A DNA stretch of 64,000 nt from DATKRB01 sp036501425 (lineage in GTDB: Bacteria; Actinomycetota; Acidimicrobiia; Acidimicrobiales; RAAP-2). This document shows positions 43,418-51,061 of the stretch, piece by piece (position 1 is the first letter of the stretch; every line of letters begins with the position of its first letter). The position numbers and the translations under genes are program-made. The notes below the pieces were generated by a model. That model was not told the origin of the DNA and did no database searches. It saw only the letters and a program-made list of their open reading frames with translations. The stretch lies in the NCBI GenBank assembly GCA_036501425.1, contig DASYAI010000021.1, positions 13,687 to 77,686 on the forward strand, given 5' to 3'.

Positions 43418-44811
43418 GGCCCGGAGGACCGGTCGCCGCGGGCGCGCCGGTCCCCCCGCTCGCGCCCGAGGACGCAGCTGCAGGATGGCTCGGGGCAGCG
43501 GGAGGCCCGGGCGCATCGCCCGCCGATCGGCCGGAGTCGCCCCGACCGGTCCCGCCGACCGATCGGCGGGCGTTGGTCCGCCTCGCAGTCGCCGTGGCGG
43601 TGTTCGTGGCCGTCTTTCTGGCCACCGGGCTCGGCGACCTGCTCGTGTTCGTCGTCGCCATCGTCGCCATCGTCATGCTCCACGAGCTCGGCCACTTCGC
43701 CACGGCCAAGTGGAGCGGCATGAAGGTCACCGAGTACTTCGTGGGCTTCGGGCCCCGGCTGTGGTCGGTGCGCCGGGGCGAGACCGAGTACGGCGTCAAG
43801 GCCATTCCCGCCGGGGGCTACGTGAAGATCCCCGGGATGACCAACATCGAGGAGATCGACCCGGCGGACGAGCAGCGGACCTACCGGCGCCAGCCGTTCC
43901 GCAAGCGGGTGCTGGTGGCGTCCGCCGGCTCGATCATGCACTTCGTCATCGCGTTCATCCTGGCGTGGTCGGCCGTGCTCGTCTTCGGGAACCCGTCCTC
44001 GGCGGTGACGGTGTCGGCCTTCGTTCCGTTCGCCGACCACGCGCCCACCCCGGCCCAGCTGGCCGGCCTGCGGGTCGGCGACGTCATCGAAGGGGTCAAC
44101 GGCCGCACCCTGTCGAGCCCCGACGACCTCACCACGGCGATCCGCCGGTCGGCGGGCCGCTCGGTGGCGCTCGACGTCGAGCGGGGGGGCCGGTCGATGG
44201 TGCTCCACGTCGAGCCGGTCGTCGGCCACAGCACCGCCAACGGCTCGGAGGCCGCCGGCCCGGGCACCGGCGGTGGGCACGGGATCATCGGGATCGAGCA
44301 GGCGTCGACCTACAGCTCGGAGGGACCGCTGCGGGCGGTCGGCACCGCCGGCGTCACCATCGGCCGGGTGACCTCGGCCACCGTCACCGGGCTCGGCCAC
44401 GTGTTCTCGCCCCACGGGATCAGCTCCCTCTTCGACCAGGTCACCAACCCCAAGACCGCGACCCAGGCGGCCAAGAACCCGGCCTCGGAGCGGCCCGAGT
44501 CGCTGGTGGGCATCGGGCGGGTGGCCGTGCAGGCGGAGCACAACGGGATGCTGTCGCTCATCGAGGTGCTGATCGCCGTCAACATCGCCTTCGCCCTGCT
44601 CAACATGCTGCCGATGCTGCCGCTCGACGGCGGCCACGTGGTCATCGCCCTCTACGAGCGGGTCCGGACCCGGCGGGGGCGCCCCTTCTACCAGGCCGAC
44701 GCGGCCAAGTTGATGCCGGTGGTGTACGCGTTCATGATCGTCCTGCTGATGGTCGTGGGCTCGGCGGTGTTCCTCGACATCACCCACCCCGTCGCCAACC
44801 CGTTCCACTGA
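43414..44811 (+). CDS. rseP: Site-2 protease, RseP/Rip1 family
   Basis: Intramembrane zinc metalloprotease that cleaves membrane-bound anti-sigma factors or signal-peptide remnants. The product is 465 aa. Residues 1-48 are a Pro/Ala-rich leader. The active site is HELGH (His90, Glu91, His94), a PDZ domain covers about 190-270 (LRVGDVIEGVNGRTL), and the second catalytic motif LPMLPLDGGH lies near 390. At least four hydrophobic segments are present. The order dxr-rseP-ispG is the standard actinobacterial arrangement. Confidence 0.94.
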   Translation: MRPGGPVAAGAPVPPLAPEDAAAGWLGAAGGPGASPADRPESPRPVPPTDRRALVRLAVAVAVFVAVFLATGLGDLLVFVVAIVAIVMLHELGHFATAKWSGMKVTEYFVGFGPRLWSVRRGETEYGVKAIPAGGYVKIPGMTNIEEIDPADEQRTYRRQPFRKRVLVASAGSIMHFVIAFILAWSAVLVFGNPSSAVTVSAFVPFADHAPTPAQLAGLRVGDVIEGVNGRTLSSPDDLTTAIRRSAGRSVALDVERGGRSMVLHVEPVVGHSTANGSEAAGPGTGGGHGIIGIEQASTYSSEGPLRAVGTAGVTIGRVTSATVTGLGHVFSPHGISSLFDQVTNPKTATQAAKNPASERPESLVGIGRVAVQAEHNGMLSLIEVLIAVNIAFALLNMLPMLPLDGGHVVIALYERVRTRRGRPFYQADAAKLMPVVYAFMIVLLMVVGSAVFLDITHPVANPFH

Positions 44812-44863
44812 TGCCGATCCTGCCGATTCCGCGCACGCCAACGACGCCACTGATGGAGGTCTG

Positions 44864-46087
44864 ATGGACGTTTCGGGCCAGCTGCTTTCGCCGCGCCGGG
44901 CCACCCGGCAGATCCACGTGGGCGACGTGCCGGTCGGGGGCGGGGCTCCCGTCACCGTGCAGTCCATGACCACGACCAAGACCGCCGACGTCGAGGCCAC
45001 CTTGGCCCAGGTCTACGCGTTGGCGGCGGCCGGGGCGGACATCGTCCGGTGCACGTGCAACGAGCAGGCGGCCGCCGAGGGATTGGCGCAGATCGTCCCC
45101 CGCTCGCCGGTGCCGATCATCGCCGACATCCACTTCCACCACGAGATGGCGCTCGCCGCCCTTGAGGCCGGGGTGCAGGGGTTGCGGCTCAACCCGGGCA
45201 ACCTGCGCAAGGAGTCCGAGATCAAGCTGGTGGCCAGCGAGGCCCGCGACCGCGGCGTGCCCATCCGGATCGGGGTCAACGCCGGCTCGCTGCACCCCGA
45301 CCTCTACGAGAAGTACGGGGGCGCGACCCCCGAGGCGCTGGTCGAGTCCGCCCGTAACGAGCTGGCGTACTTCGAGGAGGTCGACTTCCACGACGTGAAG
45401 GTATCGGTCAAGGCCTCCTCGGTCGCCTTGATGGTGGCGGCCTACCGGTTGGCTGCCGAATCCTTCGACCACCCGCTGCACCTCGGCGTCACCGAGGCCG
45501 GTCCGCCCCCGGCGGGGCTCCTGAAGGGCACCGCGGGCATCGCGACGTTGCTGGCCGAAGGGATCGGCGACACCATCCGGTACTCGCTCACCGCGGACCC
45601 GGTCGAAGAGGCGCGCGCCGGCCGGCAGCTGCTCGAGGCCCTGGGGCTGCGCGAGCGCAAGGGCCTCGACCTCATCGCCTGCCCGTCGTGCGGGCGGGCC
45701 CAGGTCGACGTGATCGCGGTGGCCCAGGCGGCGCAGGAGGCGCTCGAGCACCGGAACCTCCCCATTCAGGTGGCCGTGATGGGCTGCGTGGTCAACGGGC
45801 CGGGCGAGGCCCGCAGCGCCGACATCGGCATCGCGGCCGGCAAGCACAAGGGCCACCTGTTCATCCGGGGCAAGATCGTCCGGGTGGTGCCCGAGACCGA
45901 GATGGTCGAGGCCCTGGTCGCCGAAGCCGAGCGGTTGGTGGCCGAGGGCGTCGACGCACGCCTGGCCGCGGCGGACGCCAACGCCGAGGCCGAGGCGGCG
46001 GCCGACCGGGAGGCGCTGCTGGGCGAGACGAGCGACCCGAACGCGGTGGAGGTCAAGATCGCCCAGATCCGCAAGCGCTCCGCCTGA
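44864..46087 (+). CDS. ispG: 4-hydroxy-3-methylbut-2-enyl-diphosphate synthase
   Basis: [4Fe-4S] enzyme of the MEP pathway, 407 aa. A TIM-barrel start (PVTVQSMTTTKTADVEAT, ADIHFHHEMA, LRLNPGN) is followed by the cluster-binding cysteines in LIACPSCGRAQVD and VMGCVVNGPGEA. The C-terminal 45 residues form an acidic, Ala-rich tail. A Shine-Dalgarno GGAGG lies before ATG 44864. It converges with a frameshifted secreted-protein gene. Confidence 0.95.
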   Translation: MDVSGQLLSPRRATRQIHVGDVPVGGGAPVTVQSMTTTKTADVEATLAQVYALAAAGADIVRCTCNEQAAAEGLAQIVPRSPVPIIADIHFHHEMALAALEAGVQGLRLNPGNLRKESEIKLVASEARDRGVPIRIGVNAGSLHPDLYEKYGGATPEALVESARNELAYFEEVDFHDVKVSVKASSVALMVAAYRLAAESFDHPLHLGVTEAGPPPAGLLKGTAGIATLLAEGIGDTIRYSLTADPVEEARAGRQLLEALGLRERKGLDLIACPSCGRAQVDVIAVAQAAQEALEHRNLPIQVAVMGCVVNGPGEARSADIGIAAGKHKGHLFIRGKIVRVVPETEMVEALVAEAERLVAEGVDARLAAADANAEAEAAADREALLGETSDPNAVEVKIAQIRKRSA

Positions 46088-47028
46088 GGGTCGGCGTCGG
46101 ACCACCGCCCCGGTCACCGCGGTGAGGCCCAGCCCTCCCATGAGGATCGGTAGGCCCTCGGGGGTCTGGGGGACGGGCTGCGCCGTCAACGGCATGGTCC
46201 CGCCCAACGGGCAGTACTTGGTGTTGCCGGCGCCGGTGAGCGTGGAGACGAACACCCTGCCGTACTCGAAGGTGGTCACCCCGGTCAGGCTCAGCGCCTG
46301 CTTGCCGCCCGGGGCCGTCACTTGACCAACGTGGTGGACCCCGCGGGGACGTCGAACTCGATCGTCGTGATGCCCGTGAGCTCCGACTCGGGGACGCGGA
46401 ACACGTTGCTGGTGGCCGCGGTCCCGGTCAGCTCGAGGGTGGCGCCGGCCGCCGCCACCGTGCCGTTGGCCACGGTGTGGGTGACGTAGGTGGTCGAGCA
46501 GGTCCCGAGCGCGCCCTGGATACCCGGGAAGCTGAACGGCAGCGGTCCCGGCAGCATGGTGCCGCCGCCAACGAAGTCGACCCCCTCGTTGGATCCGGCG
46601 ATCGCCGCGCTGCCGTGAGCCACGACCAGGTCGTACGCCTCGCTCCCGCCGATCACCGCCGTCGGCTCGCTCGGCGGCGGTGAGATGGCCGACGCGACCG
46701 TGAAGTAGGGGGTGGAAGGGTACGTCGAGAGCGCGCCGCCGTACGCCACCGCCCCGTCCGAGCTGCCGTTGACCGTGCCGCTGTCACGGGTGGCGCTCCC
46801 GGTGGCGAATTCGGTGAACTGGAAGTTGGTGGTGCTGTAGGTCCCGGTGCCCGGTATCAGGAGCGTGCCGCAGTCGATGGGGGGCGAGATGGCCCCGGCC
46901 TCGGCCGCCGGAAAGGTGGCGCCGGCGACGGAGGCGGCGGTCACGGAGAGGGCGCCGAGCAGGCCCGCCCCACCCAGATGGAGCGCCCGGCGCCCTCGAC
47001 CCGGGGGGGTCCTGTCGGAGAATGCCAT
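46088..47028 (-). pseudogene. Secreted, C-terminally anchored protein with a one-base frameshift
   Basis: An exported protein that I do not recognise. The first frame (47028-46318, 236 aa) has a basic start and a hydrophobic signal (ALHLGGAGLLGALSVTAASVAG), then a Gly/Ser/Thr-rich beta-type domain with two Cys. It stops at TGA 46318. The -1 frame continues at once (VTAPGGKQALSLTGVTTFEYG...), ending with a hydrophobic helix and RRR (PILMGGLGLTAVTGAVVRRR), a typical cell-surface anchor. The two parts read as one protein if one G is restored at AAG/TGA. This could be a real mutation, a sequencing error, or two genes overlapping by GTGA. No clear stop follows before the ispG antisense region, so the end is approximate. 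Confidence 0.6.
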
Positions 47029-47145
47029 GGCAGTAAGGAGTTTGAACGGGCTGTTGGGAGGTTGCGCGAAGTCCGTGTGATGGCACGATGATTTCTTCGC
47101 TGAAGCGGTGCCGAAGCAACCGGCTACGGCCCCGGGCGCACCCGA

Positions 47146-47151
47146 TAGCCT
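47146..47151 (+). promoter_or_regulatory. Candidate leaderless -10 (TAGCCT) of proS
   Basis: TAGCCT ends 8 nt before the proS ATG; only C-rich sequence and no ribosome-binding site lie between. Confidence 0.45.
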
Positions 47152-47159
47152 GCGCCCCC

Positions 47160-48578
47160 ATGAGCCCCCCTGCCTCCTCGCTCACCCCCCGGGCAGTGGA
47201 CTTCCCCCGCTGGTACCAGGACGTGGTGGCCCAGGCCGAGCTGGCCGAGAACGGCCCGGTGCGCGGCACCATGGTGGTGCGGCCCTGGGGCTACGCCATC
47301 TGGGAGCACCTCCAGTCGGCGCTCGACGCCCGCATCAAGGCGGCCGGGGTCGAGAACGCCTACTTCCCCCTGCTCATCCCCGAGTCCTACCTCCGCCTGG
47401 AGGCCGAGCACGTGGAGGGCTTCAGCCCCGAGCTGGCGGTGGTGACCCACGGAGGGGGCAAGAAGCTGGAGGAGCCGGCGGTCATCCGCCCGACCAGCGA
47501 GACGGTGATCAACAGCTCGTTCGCCAAGTGGGTCCGGAGCCACCGCGACCTGCCGCTGCTGATCAACCAGTGGGCCAACGTGGTGCGCTGGGAGCTGCGG
47601 CCCCGCATCCTGCTGCGGACGACCGAGTTCCTCTGGCAGGAGGGACACACCGCCCACGCCACCGAGGACGAGGCCCGCCGGTTCGCGTTGCAGGTGCTCC
47701 ACGACGTCTACGAGGACACCATGGTGGGCGTCGCCGCGGTCCCGGTGCTGCTCGGCCACAAGACGATCCGCGAGCGGTTCGCCGGCGCCACCCGGACCTG
47801 GACCTGCGAGGGGATGATGGGCGACGGCAAGGCCCTCCAGATGGGGACCAGCCACGAGCTCGGCCAGAACTTCTCGAGGGCTTTCGGGATCCGTTTCGCC
47901 GACGAGTCGGGCGACCTGCAATTCGCGTGGCAGACGTCGTGGGGTGTCTCCACCCGGCTCCTCGGGGCGCTGGTGATGACCCATGGCGACGACGCCGGCC
48001 TCCGGTTGCCGCCCGCCCTGGCCCCGGTCGAGGTGGTCATCGTCGTGGTGCGAGACGACGAAGGGGTGCGAACGGCCGCCCGGGCCCTGCGCGACGACCT
48101 GGTCGCGACCGGCCGTCGGGTGCGGCTCGACGATCGCACCGACGTCGGTTTCGGCCGCCGGTCCATCGACTGGGAGATCAAAGGGGTGCCGGTGCGCCTC
48201 GAGGTCGGTCCGCGCGACCTGCAGGCGGGGAACGTGACCCTGGTGGTGCGGCATCGGTTGGAGAAGCAGGTGGTGCCGCTGCGCGGGGCGGTGGACCGGG
48301 TGCGCGAGGTGCTGGACCAGGTCGCGGTCGAGCTGCTCGGCGCGGCGACCAGCGCCCGGGCGAGCCGGACGACCGAGGTGTCCTCGGTCGACGAGGCGCT
48401 CGAGGCCAGCGGAGCCGGCTTCGCCACCATCCCGTGGCGGGCCCTGGCGGCGGGGGGAGAGGACGCGCTGGGCGCCGGGGCGGTGTCGGTCCGATGCCTC
48501 CAGCGGCCCGACGGTTCGCTGGCCGAGCCCGGCGACGACGAGTCTGAGCTGGTGGCGGTGGTCGGTCGCTCGTACTGA
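47160..48578 (+). CDS. proS: Prolyl-tRNA synthetase, archaeal/eukaryote type
   Basis: Charges tRNA-Pro. The product is 472 aa, type without the bacterial editing insertion. Class II motifs: motif 1 region GTMVVRPWGYAIWEHLQ, motif 2 RWELRPRILLRTTEFLWQEGHTAH, motif 3 GVSTRLLGALVM. The C-terminal anticodon-binding domain and a final zinc-domain-like stretch follow, but that stretch keeps few cysteines. ATG 47160 was chosen from family length and the TAGCCT hexamer just upstream. Confidence 0.94.
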   Translation: MSPPASSLTPRAVDFPRWYQDVVAQAELAENGPVRGTMVVRPWGYAIWEHLQSALDARIKAAGVENAYFPLLIPESYLRLEAEHVEGFSPELAVVTHGGGKKLEEPAVIRPTSETVINSSFAKWVRSHRDLPLLINQWANVVRWELRPRILLRTTEFLWQEGHTAHATEDEARRFALQVLHDVYEDTMVGVAAVPVLLGHKTIRERFAGATRTWTCEGMMGDGKALQMGTSHELGQNFSRAFGIRFADESGDLQFAWQTSWGVSTRLLGALVMTHGDDAGLRLPPALAPVEVVIVVVRDDEGVRTAARALRDDLVATGRRVRLDDRTDVGFGRRSIDWEIKGVPVRLEVGPRDLQAGNVTLVVRHRLEKQVVPLRGAVDRVREVLDQVAVELLGAATSARASRTTEVSSVDEALEASGAGFATIPWRALAAGGEDALGAGAVSVRCLQRPDGSLAEPGDDESELVAVVGRSY

Positions 48579-48610
48579 GCCCGTCCGGGGCGGCCTGCGG
48601 TCGAGGTTGG

Positions 48611-48616
48611 TATACT
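48611..48616 (+). promoter_or_regulatory. Candidate -10 (TATACT) of the rimP-nusA operon
   Basis: TATACT is the best -10 match in the 210-nt gap after proS, about 170 nt before rimP. No clear -35 was seen. Confidence 0.45.
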
Positions 48617-48652
48617 CCCACTGCTGTCCGGTCTGAGTGCGGGACCTCGTCG

Positions 48653-48685
48653 AAGCGTGGGCTGGCGCCCACGCTTTCGTATTTC
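48653..48685 (+). terminator. Terminator/attenuator-like hairpin in the rimP-nusA leader
   Basis: AAGCGTGGGC (48653-48662) pairs perfectly with GCCCACGCTT (48667-48676) around loop TGGC, followed by TCGTATTTC. It lies downstream of the TATACT promoter candidate and upstream of rimP. It may end readthrough from proS or attenuate the nusA operon; NusA feedback on its own leader is known in E. coli. Confidence 0.55.
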
Positions 48686-48789
48686 GGGGGCCCTGACCAG
48701 GGGCCGGGTGGGTCGGCGGCCTGCCGACGGATGGGTCGGGGCCGCCCGATAGGAGGTCGTGAGCAGGACGTAGGAGGGAGGTGACGGTG

Positions 48790-49359
48790 ATGGCCGAGGA
48801 GTGGCTCGACGAGTTGGCGCCCGCGCTCGCGAGCGCGGGGCTCGAGCTGTTCGACGTGCAGCTCGGAGCCGGCGTGCTCACCGTCACCGTGGACCGCCCG
48901 GGCGGCGTCGACCTCGAGGCCCTCAGCCAGGCGAGCCGGATCGTCTCGGGAGTGCTGGACCGGCTGGACCCGGTGGCGGGCCGCTACACGCTCGAGGTGT
49001 CCAGCCCCGGGCTGGAGCGCCATCTGCGCACCCCCGAGCACTTCGCCCGCGCCGTCGGAGAGACGGTCTCGGTGCGGTTGCGGCCCGGTGCCGCCGAGTC
49101 CCGGCGGGTGCGCGGCCACCTGCAATCGGCCGACGAGGCGGGGATCGTCCTGAGCGGTCCCGACGTGCCCGGGGGCCGGCTGGTGGTGGCCTACGACCAG
49201 GTCGAGCGGGCCCGCACGGTGTTCGAGTGGGGCCCGAGCGGTGGTCCGCGCCCCGGCTCCTCCAAGCCCGGACCGGCCGCAGGGCGCGGGACGCCGGCGC
49301 GGGCCGGTCGCGAACCCAATTCCGCCGCCCAGACGAAGAGAAGGATCACGACGCCATGA
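48790..49359 (+). CDS. rimP: Ribosome maturation factor RimP
   Basis: 30S assembly factor, 189 aa. The N-terminal alpha/beta domain has LELFDVQLGAGVLTVTVDRPGGVDL and ASRIVSGVLDRLD, then the signature LEVSSPGLERHLRTPEHF and an SH3-like C-terminal domain. The last 40 residues are Pro/Arg-rich. ATG 48790 follows GGAGGGAGG at good spacing; GTG 48781 is in frame. It overlaps nusA by ATGA. Confidence 0.93.
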   Translation: MAEEWLDELAPALASAGLELFDVQLGAGVLTVTVDRPGGVDLEALSQASRIVSGVLDRLDPVAGRYTLEVSSPGLERHLRTPEHFARAVGETVSVRLRPGAAESRRVRGHLQSADEAGIVLSGPDVPGGRLVVAYDQVERARTVFEWGPSGGPRPGSSKPGPAAGRGTPARAGREPNSAAQTKRRITTP

Positions 49360-50663
49360 GCAAGACGAACTTCGAGTTCCTCGACGCGCTGGGACAGATC
49401 GCCCGCGACAAGGGCATCTCCGTGGAGACCCTCCTCGACGCCCTGGCCAATGCCCTGGTGGCGGCCTACAAGCGGCGTCCCGACGCCGCCGAGGAGGCGG
49501 TGGTCACCATCGATCCCGACTCGGGCGAGATCAGGGTCTACGGCCAGGAGCTGGACGAGGACGGCAACGTGGTCCGCGAGTGGGACGACACCCCCGACGA
49601 CTTCGGTCGCATTGCCGCCCAGACGGCCAAGCAGGTGATCCTCCAGCGGATCCGCGAGGTCGAGCGGGACATGAAGTACGAGGAGTACGCCGGGCGAGAA
49701 GGCGACATCGTGACCGGCATCGTCCAGCAGACCGACAACCGCTACACGCTGCTCGACCTCGGGAAGGTAGAGGCCCTGCTGCCCCAGGCCGAGCAGGTCT
49801 CCTACGAGCGCTACGAGCACGGGGCGCGCCTGAAGGCCTACATCGTCGAGGTCCGCAAGACCACCAAGGGGCCCCAGATCGTCGTGAGTCGCACCCATCC
49901 GGGGCTGATCAAGCGGCTGTTCGAGCTGGAGGTGCCCGAGATCTCCTCGGGGACGGTCGAGATCAAGGCAGCGGCCCGCGAGCCGGGGCACCGGACGAAG
50001 ATCGCGGTGTGGTCCAACGATCCCAACGTCGACCCGGTGGGTGCCTGCGTGGGCGCCCGCGGCTCGCGGGTGCGGATGGTCACCAATGAGCTGCGCGGCG
50101 AGCGGGTCGACGTGGTGCCGTTCTCCGACGACCCGGTCGAGCTCATCCAGAACGCGCTGGCGCCGGCGCGGGTGCGCGAGGTGAGCCTCGACGAGACCAC
50201 CGGCACCGCGACGGTGGTGGTGAGCGACTACCAGCTCTCGCTGGCCATCGGCAAGGAGGGGCAGAACGCCCGCCTGGCCGCCCGGTTGACCGGCTGGCGG
50301 ATCGACATCAAGAGCGAGACCCAGCTGGCCGAGGAGGCCGCCGGCTACGGCGGCCAGGAGTGGGCCGAGGGCGAGTGGGTGGAGGACGACGCGGGCGAGA
50401 TGGTCTGGAAGCCGGCCGAAGGGGGCGAGGCGATCTCGGCGGAACAGTGGACGCACGCGGCCGAGGAGCAATCGACCGATAGCCCGGCGACCGATAGCCC
50501 GGCGACCGACGCGGACCAGGCGACCGACGCCCCGTCGACCGACGCGGACCAGGCCGTCGCGGCGTCAGGCGCCGGGGATCCGGTTGCCGACGCCGGGGCC
50601 CAAGCCCACGCTCCGGAGCCGGTCGGCACGGCCGACGTCGCCCGAGGCGAGGTCGACGCATAG
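49356..50663 (+). CDS. nusA: Transcription termination/antitermination protein NusA
   Basis: RNA polymerase-binding factor, 435 aa. The N-terminal domain is NFEFLDALGQIARDKGISVETLLDALANALVAAYK; then S1 (GDIVTGIVQQTDNRYTLLDLG) and two KH domains (DPVGACVGARGSRVRMVTNEL and LAIGKEGQNARLAARLTGW). After about residue 335 it ends in an acidic tail with TDSPA/TDADQ repeats instead of the AR repeats of E. coli. The start overlaps rimP. The stop TAG overlaps the unusual ylxR start. Confidence 0.96.
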   Translation: MSKTNFEFLDALGQIARDKGISVETLLDALANALVAAYKRRPDAAEEAVVTIDPDSGEIRVYGQELDEDGNVVREWDDTPDDFGRIAAQTAKQVILQRIREVERDMKYEEYAGREGDIVTGIVQQTDNRYTLLDLGKVEALLPQAEQVSYERYEHGARLKAYIVEVRKTTKGPQIVVSRTHPGLIKRLFELEVPEISSGTVEIKAAAREPGHRTKIAVWSNDPNVDPVGACVGARGSRVRMVTNELRGERVDVVPFSDDPVELIQNALAPARVREVSLDETTGTATVVVSDYQLSLAIGKEGQNARLAARLTGWRIDIKSETQLAEEAAGYGGQEWAEGEWVEDDAGEMVWKPAEGGEAISAEQWTHAAEEQSTDSPATDSPATDADQATDAPSTDADQAVAASGAGDPVADAGAQAHAPEPVGTADVARGEVDA

Positions 50664-50932
50664 CGCCCACCCGGACCTGTGTCGGCTGCCGCCGGCGGGC
50701 GCCGGCGGGCGAGCTGGTGCGCCTGGTCCTCGACGACGAGGGCCTTCCGGTGGCCAGCCCCTCGTCGCGGGGGCGGGGCGCGTGGCTGTGCGCCGGTTCG
50801 GAGCGCTGCCTCGTGCGGGCAGTCGAGCAGGGGCGGCTCGAGCGGGCCCTGCGGCCCCCGGCGCCGTGGGGCTCCTCACGAACCGGGGCCCTCTTCGAGC
50901 GGCTCCGGTCGACGAGGGGGCTCACCGGCTAG
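50660..50932 (+). CDS. ylxR: YlxR-family RNA-binding protein, apparent ATA start
   Basis: Small nucleoid/RNA-binding protein found between nusA and infB, 90 aa. The conserved core is RTCVGCRRRAP at residues 5-15 and SSRGRGAWLC near residue 50, matching the family's GRGAY/W site. No ATG, GTG or TTG lies in frame upstream of the core. The codon at the family start position is ATA at 50660, overlapping the nusA stop TAG, with GAGG 7 nt before it. Starting at GTG 50717 would delete the conserved cysteine motif. An ATA start is therefore the best reading; translation by coupling from nusA is likely. Confidence 0.8.
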   Translation: MAPTRTCVGCRRRAPAGELVRLVLDDEGLPVASPSSRGRGAWLCAGSERCLVRAVEQGRLERALRPPAPWGSSRTGALFERLRSTRGLTG

Positions 50933-51061
50933 CGGCCCCGGCTGCCCCGGGCGACCCCGGTGCAGGGCACGCGGTGGCGAATCGTACCGCCCGATGTGCG
51001 AGGATGGAGGCTCCCGGACGGCTCTGACCGGACCGGGACGAAACGAACGATCGAGGAAGTC

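Noticed and set aside
44780..46321. A 513-codon minus-strand frame covering ispG
   Set aside because: Only its first 75 or so codons (before ispG) look like real protein, namely the displaced C-terminus of the frameshifted surface protein. The rest is antisense to ispG.
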